Assembly: GCA_024529925.1 (NCBI GenBank)
Contig: JAFEUB010001021.1
Location: forward strand, 186,001 to 250,000
DNA: 64,000 bases
Direction: 5' to 3'
Source of the DNA: Ophthalmolycus amberensis
Taxonomy: Eukaryota; Chordata; Actinopteri; Perciformes; Zoarcidae
Below the pieces are notes generated by a model. The model saw nothing but the letters and a program-made list of their open reading frames with translations, made no database searches and was not told the origin of the DNA. Shown here piece by piece: positions 20,484 through 33,083 of the stretch (position 1 is its first letter; each line of letters starts with the position of its first letter). The translations under genes and the position numbers were made by a program.

Positions 20484-23400
20484 CTGTGTAAACAGTGATG
20501 CCCAGCTGTCTGGCACAGCCGATCAAACTCAGTGTCTTTACTAACCTCTTTGTCTCCCTCCTCCAGCTCCTCCTCTTCAAACTGCATGAAGAACACAGAC
20601 GAGATTAAACAGTGATGACCAGTTTAGCTTATATGTCCTCAAAACATCCCATGTTGTGGCTTTTTCTGTGCTCAAGAGCAACGTCGGCGTGTTAGAGGAA
20701 AAACACTCACGCTCTCGTCATCTTCCAGGGCCTCTCCGGTGAAATACAGCACTGCTCTGGGAACTATTCTCTCACGGAAGAAATGCCCAATCTCAAAGTC
20801 TGTGGCTAGGGTGAACTCAGAGTCCTCGTCCTATAAAACATGAACACATAAAGACCTGTTTAACACCGCTACAAATCCCATGGATTTATGGTAACAGAAG
20901 AAGACATAAAATGGGGTGGGGATTTTATGAAGGACAAGCTATATTTACTCACCATTTCTCCATCTGGTGAAGCTGTAAGGGAAAGGACATTTCAGTTAAG
21001 CAATACGCACCTCAACACACTGCTCTACATTAAAGGCTGTAATTCAACCAACATCTGGAAGCCCATTTAAGGCAACAACCATGCTTATTATCAATGACAT
21101 CACAACACATCATCCACATAAAGTGACGGTTAGCAAACAGCCGTGCTCCACCACCCTGGCAATAAGCTGACTAAAGGTGACGTCATCCTTCCTCTTCTTT
21201 CAACAGTACTGTAATGGAGGAAATGGCTTTGCTACTCTTAAGAGCATCAGTGTTTTAAAATGTACTCATTAATCTAAACGGCACAAAAAGACTACATTTT
21301 AAACCAATCAAATAAAAAACAATGAATCTTGTTCACACAGCCATGACGCATGCACTCTTTGTTCCACATGACCGGTGAGTGACGGCTTCTTCACTAATGG
21401 ACATCCAAACCCCAGAAGTGCACACCTGAACACACTTGAAGAAGAGCCATTTATATCCACCAGTCATACAGCGAGGCCGTGACAGAACCGGTAAGACAAA
21501 CATCTGCTGAGACAATGAGTGATCAGGTTGACTTCTCTAAGTCAGAAAAGGTCCAGGCATGTCTGACGGGTAGGTAGACTACACAGGAAGGAGGATACTG
21601 TCATTAAATAAAGGTGTATTCTGCCTAAATTACTGATCCTTTGAGAGAGAGAATGACTCATTTCAAGATATTTGAAACCTGAAGTCAAACTGAGAAGATA
21701 AAGGATTATCTTATCGTCTGACCTCCCTTATCTTTTAACCAGTAAGGTTACCTAATGAATCAAATGATTGCCTTTATCATTTAAATAAACTAAAATCAGG
21801 CCAAATTATTCTAAAATGTAACAATACAAAGGCTCTCTTTTTAGCCAAACCTTGGTATTCCATCCGCTGCTGTAAATGCGTTTCCAAAACTCATTTATTG
21901 ACATTTATTTATTAGTTTGAAGCTCTTTGAGATGCCAACTCTTGAGCTTGCACTATATATCAACTCAACGCGTACAGATGTTCTTAATCGCTCATCAGAT
22001 ATTTTAAGAACATATTTCGGGAGTTAGACTGTTGTCTTATTCGTGCTCTTGCCATTTTGCCTCAAAGCTTGAGTCAGTCTGACTGTTTAACAACAAAAGC
22101 TCCTCAACTCTCCAAGCTAGAGAATATGATGTAAAACGTTCCAGTGAGTGCAACTTCCTGGACACAACCCAACATCTGCCAGCATACTGGCTGCCTACAC
22201 GCAGCAGAGGAACTGCTGAATCTGACACAGTTTTGGAGTCTGCCGCCACCTGCTGTTGAATTCAGTGACCGTTGGTAAAACCACATGACATGCACGCCAA
22301 CTTGTTGCCACAGCGTCTGCAGATGAACTCAGCCATGTTGACTGTCAAGCAATTATCTTTGTGTGAGTTTCAGTGATTCGGGGTTTGCTTAAGGAGTTTA
22401 TTTAGAGAGTTACCGCTATGAGAGACGAGTTTAAGTTTGACTAAAAGCTTTGAATATAAAATTTAGAGCCCAAAGAAATTCAGTACATTTTGTGTGCATC
22501 TATTTCTGTGTGTTCTCACCTTTGACCGGGTTGAAGAAGTTGAAGAAAGAGTCGTTGGGGACCTGTTTGGTAACCGTGCGGACAGTGCCACGGCCTTTAT
22601 GCTTCTGCTTCTTCTTAATAGTTTTCACTGTCACATCCTTCCCCTTGTGCCAGTCTATCTGACAGCTAAAAAGAGAGAGAAAGAGAGATGTACAAAACAG
22701 TGAGAGGCGGCAGAAAGCAAAGACCCAAAAAGGTAAAAGTTGGTAGAAGTGCCAAGAGGAGGCTGATATGTGGGATGCCAAGTCAAGAGATGAATATAGA
22801 AAGAGTGAAAAGAAATGTCTTACGAAGCACACGATCTCTACTTTATCCTAAACCTCAACATCATTTGCGTAGAAGCCAGTTCAACCATCATGACCGTGTT
22901 TCTCTCACCCTTCACAGTCAATGATCTCTGGCCCCTCGAATGAGAACGGCTCCGCGTCATCGGGTTCTGACTTCATCCTGTAGACTTTAGTGAGGACTGC
23001 ATTGTTGAAGTAACCATTGGACTCAAAGTGGAACTCTAATGTGAAACTCTGAGGGGGGAGACCAAGATAGAGAGACAATTTTAACTCTATCGAGTTTATC
23101 AACTTGGAATGATATCAAGTCGTTATTATAACATTATGAAACTGACCATTGGTTGTCCTGGCTCAGAAAACTTGACTTGAATATCTTTCAGGTGCTTTAG
23201 GATGGGCTCGTCGTGTTCCTGGTGGAAGATAAACAGTCAGATCAGAGACGCATGAAACGCATTCAGAACAGTGACATGTGTATCAATCATTTAAATGTAC
23301 CTGCAGCATGTCACTGAGCATGTCCACACTCTTGAAAATGGTGAGCCAGAACTCTGGGATGCCTTTTGGATCTTCCCTTGGCGCGGCTTCCTCTTTCTTT

Positions 23401-24633
23401 GCATCCTCAATAGCAGCTTTTTCCTTTACCTCCTCCTACAGGAAGTGGGCAGAGCACTTATCAAAATTCAATGTTCACCAAAATCGAAACAACTTAGCGA
23501 GTTAAGCTTTCGAGGTTCCTACAGCTTGAGGCAAGTTAGATTTAAGACTTTTTAAAGCCACTTGGAATGAAACTTGAGACCAACTCTCCAGCCCAAATTA
23601 AAAGGGAAAAAACCACATCAATTACTTTGTGTGTTGTTTGACTCGACAGTTTTGTGTTTCTTAGGATTAGTGTCCATATACCAATTTGCACTGTGTACAC
23701 TCAGCCTCACTTGCATGTGTGATTCCCCTGCATTCATTCTCAGTACGAGTTTGAAACACGTACTGCACAAAATACAACGTGCCTCTTATTCATTGACTGG
23801 TACCAGTTGCAGCCATGCTGCGCAACCGTGGTTGAATGGCCGATTGTCATTGAATTTGAACTTCCCCATGTCGTCGCGAGCTTGCAGACAGTGTATCTGC
23901 TCTGAGCATCCCGGCCCCTAACAAAATACCAGAGTTGTTGTTTCCGCTATCCTGATCTGATCTCTAATGAAAGAGACATTCGTCAATTATCTAAAAGAAT
24001 TGTCGCAATTATTTTTGAAATTTTCAATTGCAATGTGAGAAAAAACTCCATCTTCCTATGTCTGAGCATTTTAAAGATTGTTTTCACCGATTAAGGCCAC
24101 TTTTTAGATGAATGAATTCAATAGCTTTTAGGACTTTTTAAGGATCAGCAGACACGCTGATAGAAGTCTCATTGAGACCAAAGTCTTTTACAATTCAGCC
24201 ATCACAGTTTGTTAGCCCTAGTGATTCTCATTAAAACCACATTTCCCACAATCCTGTTTCCTGTTGGACAATTTCAGGAGACTTTTGGTAACATTGATGA
24301 GATTAAGTGACCTGTGTGTGTGATTGTAAGGAAACCATTTTCCTTTAGTGGGAAACTGTGTGGAAAACCAGAAGAAGTAGGATTTGTCAAAGTGATCAGG
24401 CTTTTAAGAGAAACAAAATCAAATCTGTACTTACAGCCAGCTCCTCCTCTTCCTCTCTGTCACTGTGCCACACACACTCTTCATCTGTGGGTTCCACTGT
24501 TCCTGTGACAAAATCTCTTCTCTGTGACACACATTCATGACAGCAAAGTTAATCATTTTAGAGAGGCATTTGGGAATATTAGCATGAAATGCATATACAC
24601 ACACGCATTCATTCGATAAGGCTGAATTATTTA

Positions 24634-24668
<35 letters not shown>

Positions 24669-25215
24669 GTATACACACATACAGATAGACACACACGTGC
24701 GCGCGCAGACAGGTGCAGCAGCATTACAGCTGACAGTCTTCAGTGCAACTAGGAATGGCTGAGTTCTTGTCACTCTGGAAATAGCCTTGACTGACAAAAG
24801 TACAGACGACTACTCGTGATAGCAGTTTTCAATTTAGCACCAAGGATGCATCCTCACTGACATATCAGACCAGAGAGACACACTTAACCACCCACTAGTG
24901 CAGGGAATTCAAGTGATTATTAGATATTTGGTCTCTTAACAAATAACAGACATTGTAAGTTGTCTTTTTTCCACTAGCTTTTACTCTGTTTTCATGAACA
25001 TAAAATTAGCAAAGGAAATGTGAGACATCTGGTGTTAGTCAAATGAAGTAAAGAAAAAAAGTGAGTGTACCTTGTCAAACAGTGGCTGATAGAGGGCAGC
25101 GTACTTTCGCTCTAACTCGTGGACCTCCTCGTAGAATTTGGCCTCTATGTTGGCACACTGCACCTGTAGCCTTTTCAAGGCATGCACTCGCCTCTTCACT
25201 ACTTTGGGAAGCATG
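20321..25215 (-). CDS. nap1l4: nap1l4-like histone chaperone, N-terminally truncated, spanning monomers A/B
   Basis: Ten minus-strand exons join in phase: 25071-25215, 24435-24521, 23301-23435, 23147-23218, 22909-23048, 22520-22665, 20953-20972, 20711-20830, 20546-20581, 20321-20383. They encode about 320 residues from the ATG one base inside the first exon (MLPKVVKRRV) to the stop after DTVKKS. NAP1-family proteins bind H2A-H2B and shuttle histones. Visible parts are the long dimerisation helix (KFYEEVHELERKYAALYQPL), the core (IPEFWLTIFK, LEFHFESNGYFNN, MKSEPDDAEPFSFEGPEI), the KTIKKKQKHKGRGT motif, FEIGHFFRERIVPRAVLYFTGEA and an acidic tail (EQDDEDDDDDEG). Human NAP1L4 starts with ~70 residues not found here; upstream lies an LTR-like and a LINE segment. 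The first exon keeps an acceptor (CGTAG), so an external 5' exon is expected. The 20-bp exon (SPDGEM) is notable. All checked splice sites are AG/GT. Confidence 0.85.
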
Positions 25216-25385
25216 CTACGAGAGAAGAGAAACATGAGAATGATTTTAGAAATTATTATATTGTCAATTATTGAAATTGACAATCATTAATCCGGTAAAG
25301 TGGCGAGTCCTCCACCGAGGTGGTTGGGAACCACCAGATGATCTCAAGATGTTTCAGATCTATCCTGCTCTAAATGAAGCAGTGA

Positions 25386-25682
25386 TGTCATAAATCTGTT
25401 AATTTACTATTTCACACAGTCTGAGATTTATTGCCAGCTGTCTTTTTTTGCATTTGTCAGTTTAAACTGTGTGATTATGTAATATTCATTAACGGTCCAC
25501 GTACCGAGCTCTAATTGGTCAGTGTGTATTTGAAGAAAAGGAATTAAATCACACGTTGCTGAGGGAGCAGAGGGGCAGAAAACGATCAGAAGGCAATTCA
25601 TTGGTGATATTTTGTCTTCAATAAATAAATGTTGGAAAACAATCACTTGAGTCGTCTCGTTCCATGACCCACAACTGTTACA
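25386..25682 (+). mobile_element. Solo-LTR-like sequence (monomer B)
   Basis: It begins TGTCA and ends TTACA, and carries AATAAATAAA about 60 bases before the end. It looks like a small LTR. Flanking bases do not show a target duplication, and the following sequence (25683-26005) holds no recognisable internal gene. The whole 25381-26005 stretch is absent from A and C and present in D. Confidence 0.4.
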
Positions 25683-26005
25683 TATGGACCAGATGGAAGG
25701 TAACTGAAGATAGGAGTAATGATACACTATTTTATTAGTTTAAGGGCTTTTGTTACCCACCAAGTTGCAGCGAAACCGGATGTTCCTCGTAGAACCTGTC
25801 TGAATGGACTTTTATCTGTTCACCTTTTTTTCTGGATGGTTCTCCTCTGACTCATCTCCCGAGTCAAAACCACACCCACTAATGCATTGCTGGTGAAATC
25901 CAGGGAACTGCCATTACATGGGAGGAGAACTGAGTTAACACTATCACACTGGATTAGTATTCAGGGTGGACTTAACGGAAATACAGCAGCGACTGTCCTG
26001 TACAA

Positions 26006-26653
26006 TGGTTGGGAGTACTCGACATTCTCTAGTAAAAGCTTTGGATGGGACATCTTGGCAGGAAATTTGGAATAATGACAATAAGGGTAGAAATTACAAC
26101 AAAATTCAGACATCAGTCAGAGTGAGAAGTGATGGAAGTAAAAGTAGAAAAGAAGATGTTACTTTCAGATTAAGGTTCGGACATACAGGACTCAATGACA
26201 CGTTATACACATCATGAAAAAGACAGAGTGGGATAAATGTGAGATATGCAACTATAAAGAAACTGTTGAACATGTGCTGATAGAGTGGAAGAAGTTCAGG
26301 GTGGAAAGAGAAAGACTGAAGAACAGAGTGGTAGATACAGGAAGGGAGTGGAGCATCAAAGGACTGTTAGAGACAGGGGACAAACAAGTTCAGTTTAAAA
26401 GGGCTTTATTTAATATATGAATGGAACGGGTTTAATATCCAGAATATAACTTCAATATGAAGTTTATTTCTAATTTTTTCATTTTATTTATAAATAACAT
26501 TGTGTTTAAATGATAACTGTCAAGTCATGATGTTACACACTCCGGTCCAGTAGGTGGCGCCTTAAACATTGGTTTGTAGTCCGCCATTAAACTGAAAGAA
26601 GAAGAAGAAGAAGAAGGAGAAGGAAGAAGAAGGAAGAAGAAGAAGAAGAGGAG
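26006..26653 (+). mobile_element. LINE 3' fragment with GAA tail, monomer B
   Basis: This is the same I/Nimb-like LINE end as in A: frames with RFGHTGLNDTLYTS and CEICNYKETVEHVLIEW, split by a stop at 26215. The 3' UTR boxes are followed by a longer GAA/GGAA tail that stops about 170 bases before the ZNF ATG. The 5' side continues into unassigned DNA here. Confidence 0.72.
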
Positions 26654-26824
26654 GCCTCATCTCCTGGTAGCCTATAAAGCTATTGAAGTTAGCTTAGCCT
26701 GCTACCTGGAAACAGACGGACGGTGACGGAAGTGACCAACACAGCGCTAGTCAGAGCTTAATGAGAGTAAACGGTGTTTTTAACGGAGTTCGTCTGGAGG
26801 AAAACTTTCTGTGGTTTAGTGAAA

Positions 26825-29800
26825 ATGTCTAAACTAGAAATGCTGAGATCTTTAGTCAACCAGCGACTAACTGCGGCTGGTGAAGAGATATTTCGTCTGT
26901 TTGAAAGAACGATAGCGGAGTACGAGGAGGAACTCTCTCGTTCAAAAGAGGAGAATAAGCGACAACGGGAACTTCTGGACGCTGTTCTCAACCCGGAAGC
27001 CCGGATACAAAGAGCACGTGGGTTCACTTTATTTCTTCTCTCAGTTCTCAAACACTGTTCATGCTCCGGCTGATAACTTTCAATGTAGTTTGGAGTGAGA
27101 CTCAGTTGCAATTTGTCGTTTTCGTCTTCTCCTGATTTAATACCTGCAAACGTGTCGCTTTTCTGCGAAATAAGCCGTTTTGAATCAAAATATAGTCATC
27201 CACGTGAGTCGTCTAGATCCGTATAGTTTTTATTTTTTCGGGGGGGGGGGGTCTACTGGCCAGCCAGCGTTTCTCAGATTGGAGTGAGACGAGGAGAAAA
27301 TGTGATGTCGTGATCTTCGCAATAAAACATATTTGATGCGACGTGTCGAGTCTTGGCCAATCAGCGTTAAGATGTCTACACAGTCTTCATTTCCCTCCGT
27401 TTAAGTTCCGTTACCGTTCAGACTTGTTGGGTTAAGTTAACGTCCACTGCATGCGGAACTTTGTCAACGGATAACGCTCATCATTATCAAGATTTAGGAG
27501 GAAAAAGCGTAACGTGACGAAACATGAAGCCCCCTCCGTGTTCCGGTTCAGTCCACGCGGTCGCTCATTAACATTAAACTGGAACACTGGCGGTTCTGGT
27601 TGCAGTTTTTTATTTATTTTTTTTATTTTTTATTTTTATAAACTCAAAGTAGAATGAGGCGATTTCGTGGTGATAATAACTTGAAACATGAGGCCCAGAT
27701 ACTGATGAGATGATGAGGTCAAAGAGCTTCAGGAAGAGGATGTTGTGTGTGTAGCGCAGCTTGACGCAGGGCTGAGATGTGAGTGGAGCTGGGCCTGGAT
27801 AAAGGTGGAGGTCTAAACAGACGTGAAGAGAGAGCAGTACAGCTTCCTGCTGTCACAGTGTTTTAAATACATTGATAAGGCAGGGTATGCTAACTGCAGC
27901 CTCTGCTCCAATGAGATGACGTACAGCAACAAGGGCTCACATGCTCTCATCACACTGCCAGACTCTGTTCACTGTAATGACCACAGCAAGTGTACTTCCG
28001 GTCCCAGCAGTTGCTCCCAAAGGCCCTGAAGTAATGAGAGAGCATTAAGGAGCCTGAACCTTCATGATTTCAATAATTGAACCGGATTGAATGCATATTA
28101 ATTGTAAATAGAAGATGGGCCACAATTCTAACGGCTTTACAGTAACAGTGGAAGTTAATATTAAGACATGCAGTAACAGGGTTAAATGAAAACGAATCAC
28201 TTTATTTTGTATCGGCGATGGTTCTCGCTACTGTAGAAATATGCTAACGGTATTTACAGGCATTAAACGTGTAAGTATTGTGAGGAATTTAAGTTTTAAA
28301 GTGCTCCTAGCGATGGATATTATGTGTTACAATATGTTTACTTGTAGAAGGTTTAAGCTAAAGGGAGAGTTACTGAATTTTTGTGCATTGTGAGAGAAAC
28401 CAGAGAATTTATGACACCGCCATAAAGTCAGAGAGAGGGGATGTTGCTGGAGTTTCTGAGCACAGCCTTCAAGAAGGGGGGTGAATTGGTCAAGGAAGTG
28501 GCCGACTGAAGTCCGATGGGTTCAGCCAATCACTGAGCTGATCGATGGGCTAAGGAATGTGTAATATGAGACATTTCAGAGACTTTGGAGGGACAAAGAA
28601 ACTGTGAATCCCCGGAGATAATCAGACCTCATCTGGACCATGAGGCGGACACACCAGTCTGTCGTGTGGTGCGGATGGGGCCTCTATTTCATGAAATATT
28701 ACTATTGATAGTGTAATTCAGTTTGTAACTGCATTTGCATTTGTTAGTATATTAAATTCCTTTTGATTTAAACTTCAACCAGCTGATTCGGCCTGCTTAA
28801 TGATGGAAGAAAGAGAGCAGGGGGGGGGCTGCCTCTTCTCCTCTGCATGCTTCTTCTCCTCTGGAACAAGGAGGGGGGCTTTTTCCTTTACCTTTTGTTT
28901 GAGAAATTTTGAACATAACAGTATTATTTGTGTGCTCATTTAGTGTTGCGTGTGTCATAGAGCAAAGGTTTGAATCTCCGGGTGAGGCGCTCCCCGTACA
29001 AAGAGGGAGCTCTGACACGCAGGTGGTAGCTTAAAACTTATAACTAGTTGAATCGGGTTAGTCGGTGGGATGTTGTGTAGCAACCTGCAGGAACAGCACC
29101 TTCCCCATCCCTGAGACTCCAGGACTCCCACACACAATGTGGCCCAACCCTGGCTTGTGTGTGGGAGAAGATAATGCGTCCCTGTGCTGGACAAGTTCAA
29201 ATAAAGTATAAAGATACAGGGCTCACAAAACACTGAGAGGAGAGATGCGTATACGGAGCCCTGACTTTGTCTGTTGCTCGGGATACTTAATCAATTCTTG
29301 TGTTTTGTGAAACCATTGATCTATGTTTTTGATGCTTTGATGCTTGACTTAATAATTGTTAATACTTGTAGATCGTCTACCCCCCCCCCCCCCCCCCCAT
29401 GGCACCTCTTTCACCTCTTATGAGTTTGCAGGTATGCTGATTTGTTCTCTCAGCTTCTAGATGACAGGAAATATTTCAACTTAAAGTACAAGTGTGTTCT
29501 CTTTGATAACACCACATGGATTTGGCAGCTTAAAATGGTTCATATGTTCATGGTCACATAAGTTGATAACATTATTGTATTATCTGGTTCTATTGATACT
29601 ATTTGCTCAATTCTAAAATGTCTTTGTAACACCTCTGTGTCTGTTTACTGTTTTCCTGCAGACGTCCAGCAGCAGTTGTTGGTTAAAGAAGAGGTTCCCT
29701 CTGAGCAGCAGGAGTGGAGCTCCAGTCTGGACCGGGAGGACCCAGAGCCCTCACACATTAAAGAAGAACAGGAGGAACTCTGCACCAGTCAGGAAGGAGA

Positions 29801-30822
29801 GCAGCTTCAAGGTCTGGAGGAGGCTGATGTCAAGTTCTCATTCACTCCTGTGAAGAGTGAAGATGAAGAAGAGGAAGCTCAGTCCTCACAGCTTCATCAA
29901 AGACAAACTAAACAGATGGGAACAGAAGCTGATGGAGAGGACTGTGGAGGACCAGAACCAGACAGGAACTTGGATCCAGATAGATATCCAGAACCAGATA
30001 CTGATGAGAAGACTGGAGACTCTTCTGACACTGATGGCAGGTGGTGAATGCAAGAAGACCAGAGAACCTCAGTCAGGTTTAAACTATGTGAAACCTGATG
30101 AAGTCCGTGTCAGTGATTCAAGATGTAGCGCTGGTGAGAAACTTTTTAGATGCTCCGAGTGTGAGAAAACATTTGGCCAGAGACAACATCTGAAGAGACA
30201 CATAAGAACCCACACAGGAGAAAAACCTTTCAGCTGCTCAGTCTGTAAGAAATCTTTTAACCGGCATTCAAATTTACAGAGCCACATGAGAACCCACACA
30301 GGAGAAAAACCTTTCAGCTGCTCAGTCTGTCAGAAATCATTTAAGCGGCGTTCAGAATTACAGATACACATGAGAACCCACACAGGAGAAAAACCTTTCA
30401 GCTGCTCAGTCTGTCAGAAATCATTTAAGCGGCGTTCAGATTTACAGAGCCACATGAGAACCCACACAGGAGAAAAACCTTTCAGCTGCTCAGTCTGTAA
30501 GAAATCTTTTAACCAGCGTTCAACTTTACAGATGCACATGAGAACCCACACAGGAGAACAACCTTTCAGCTGCTCAGTCTGTAAGAAATCATTTAACAAT
30601 CGTTCAAATTTACAGATACACATGAGAACCCACACAGGAGAAAAACCTTTCAGCTGCTCAGTCTGTAAGAAATCTTTTAACCGGCGTTCAACTTTACAGA
30701 TGCACATGAGAACCCACACAGGAGAAAAACCTTTCAGCTGCTCAGTTTGCTGTAATAGATTTGTGCGCAACAGAGATCTAAAGGTACACATGAAAACCCA
30801 CACAGGAAACAATCCCCTTTAG
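26825..30822 (+). CDS. C2H2 zinc-finger gene with eight-finger array, frameshifted linker (monomer B)
   Basis: Exon 1 (26825-27017) gives MSKLEMLRSLVNQRLTAA followed by an acidic/basic helical segment. Exon 2 (from 29662) continues in frame as HVQQQLLVKEEVPSEQQ and an acidic stretch (SEDEEEEAQ), then stops at a TGA in GRW at 30045-30047. One extra base (GATGGCAGG against GATGAGGG in A and C) shifts the frame there. Downstream, in the next frame, eight C2H2 fingers with TGEKP linkers run to a TAG at 30820: QRQHLKR, RHSNLQS, RRSELQI, RRSDLQS, QRSTLQM, NRSNLQI, RRSTLQM and RNRDLKV helices. The fingers could be made from an internal ATG at 29863 (MKKRKLSPHS). Such proteins are nuclear DNA-binding regulators. 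A splice or frameshift solution is possible, but a broken gene is simpler. AATAAA is at 31085-31090. Confidence 0.82.
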
Positions 30823-31186
30823 CTGTTCTGGTTGCAGTAAAGTTTCCGTTTGTGATAAAAGCTTTCAGCACGAGTCACCTCTGAAGTTACACATGATTAA
30901 CGTGGTTCAACTCCACTGATTTCAATATTGCAATTCAAAAAGTTATTCACTGAATGAGCGCCAACTGTACAGTTTGAAATAGTTTTGATGATTATATTGA
31001 TGATTGATTTGATGGTAATGTAAGTTTAAGACGATGGTTTTACCTGCATCTGTGCACAGTATATTGTATTTAAATGATTTCATCAATAAAACGAAAAAGG
31101 TTTGTGTATTTCACTGGTTCATAGTTGTACATAGCACACTTTGTTCGTCAGGATTAAATCCATCAGTGACTGGAGTGTGACTCACT

Positions 31187-33083
31187 AGTTGTTGGAATGC
31201 TTTTAAGCATTCCAACTATTGTTCTTCGAATCTTTATTCAACTTCTATTTCTTCCGTCGCACCTCTTCTTCTCCTTCATTTTTTTAAGCTACAGAAACCA
31301 TTTAACTATCAAAATGTTCAGCTCTTTCACCAGAGGGGTGCTATGACTTTTCATATTTCTAACCTTTAAACTTTTTGAATTATTAAGCTTTTTATTTTCA
31401 ATGGGATCTCTATGGAGAATATTTTCAAATGGCTTCAGGCACACAGGTGTTCACGATTGAGCCAATTAGTGATGTTGATAAACACACAGACTCACAGACA
31501 CACGCTCACATACACTCCTCTCCCTCTGTGTCTCTCTCATACAGTCATTCAGGTCTTAGGGATCTTTAGAGGTCTTTCCCCCCTCCTCCACCCCCCCCCT
31601 CCCCCCCACACACACACACACGCCATTTTAAAATGAAAGCCCCACAGAATGAATCCTAACTGAAATGCTTGTGATGAGCCTGTCATTTAATAACCGTTTT
31701 GTGTTTATCTAACATTATGATTCTGTCTCCTCTCCCCTTCTCCCCCACACCCCATTTCAAAATAAAAGCCCCAGAGAGTGAATTCTAACTGAACTGCTTG
31801 TGATGAAGCCTGTCATTTAATAACCTCTGTTTATGTGTGTCAAACATTATGATTATGTCTCCTCTCCCCCTCCCTCCCCCACCCAGCCCCACCCTTTCAA
31901 AATAAAAGCCCCATGGATTAACTGTATTTAAACAAGCTCAAAATTAGGCTTTTTTGTTTAAAAAATGAATGCTCTAACTACTACTGCTGCTGCTAATATA
32001 GTATTACTACTACTGCTACTACTACTTCTATAACTTTTGCTGTTGCTACTATTACTACTACTGCTACTGCTATTACTGCTACCATCAATATTATTACTAC
32101 CACTACTGCTATTACTACCACTACTATTACTTATACGACAACTGCTACTACTACTGCTATTCATGCTACTAAAAGTAGTAATACTACTACAGCTATTAGT
32201 ACGACTGCTACTAGTACTACTACTACTGCTACATCTTCTACTGCCATTACTATTACTACTACTACTACTACTACTACTAGTGTGATATTAAATACTACGA
32301 CCAATACTACAGCTATCACTATGACTACTGATACTACGTATTCTACTACTTCTTCTAATTACTAATACTTCTACGACTAATAATACTTCTACTACAACTT
32401 CTACTACAAATATCACTAATACTACTACTAGTAGTTATTCTAATGCTACTAATACTTCTACTAATAATACTTCTACTACAACTACAACTTCTACTACAAA
32501 TATCACTACTACTACGACTAGTAGTTATTCTAATGCTACTAATACTTCTACTACAACTTATACTACGACAAATATCACCACTGATGAATTTTTTTAAGCC
32601 ACAGAAACTGTTCGAATATCAAAATGTTCAGCTCTTTCAGGAGAGGTGTGATATGACTTTTCATATTTGTAATCTTTAAACTTTTTGAATTATTAAGCTT
32701 TTTGCAATTTGTTTTTGAATTGGATATCTATTTTCAGCAATGTTTTTGCGATTAATTTCAGTTTTCAGCATTCCAACGCATTTTCAGCAGGAAATGCTTT
32801 TTCTAGTTCCACTATTTCTTCTGTCCCCCTTTTGTTGAAACTCTTCTGCTCCTTCATATTTTAACCTACAGAAACCGTTCAACTATCAAAATGTTCAGCT
32901 CCTTCAGCTCATCTCTGCTATGACTTTTCATATTTCTAACCTTTAAACTTTTTGAGTTATTGAGCTTTTTGCAACTTTGTTTTGAATGGGTTTCTATGGA
33001 GAAGATTTTCAAATCCTCTTAAACTTCTTCAACTTTCAAATCCTTCTACTTCCTCATACTTTCAGCTACAGACACCATTTCAA
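31187..33083. mobile_element. Repeat-rich insert unique to monomer B
   Basis: It starts with a near-perfect hairpin (TTGGAATGCTT, two bases, AAGCATTCCAA). It contains three diverged copies of a module with 'tatcaaaatgttcagctc' and 'atgacttttcatattt' (near 31305, 32615 and 32885). Near 32780-32812 a small hairpin (GCATTT/AAATGC) is followed by CTAG, reminiscent of a Helitron 3' end. No Rep/helicase frame exists. It replaces the Rieske fragment and the 5' end of the hAT that A and C have here. Confidence 0.5.
31975..32585. repeat. Long imperfect trinucleotide array (TAC/TGC/ACT)
   Basis: About 600 bases consist of ACT, TAC, GCT and TTC triplets with interruptions. It makes long poly-Leu or poly-Ser frames on either strand that are not genes. 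Only monomer B has it. Confidence 0.9.

Larger units (their letters stand above)
3301..23180. repeat. Monomer A (~20 kb, full length)
   Basis: It starts and ends at the same point inside one nap1l4 exon. Compared with monomer B it keeps 14.6-23.2 kb (the unidentified ORF, minisatellites and last seven nap1l4 exons), which B has lost. It lacks the 625 bp present in B at 25381-26005. Confidence 0.88.

Noticed and set aside
30084..30812. Minus-strand frames opposite the finger array
   Set aside because: They are mirror frames of the regular C2H2 repeat.
32037..32679. Long Leu-rich open frames
   Set aside because: They are translations of the triplet array in several frames, with no domain and no splice context.
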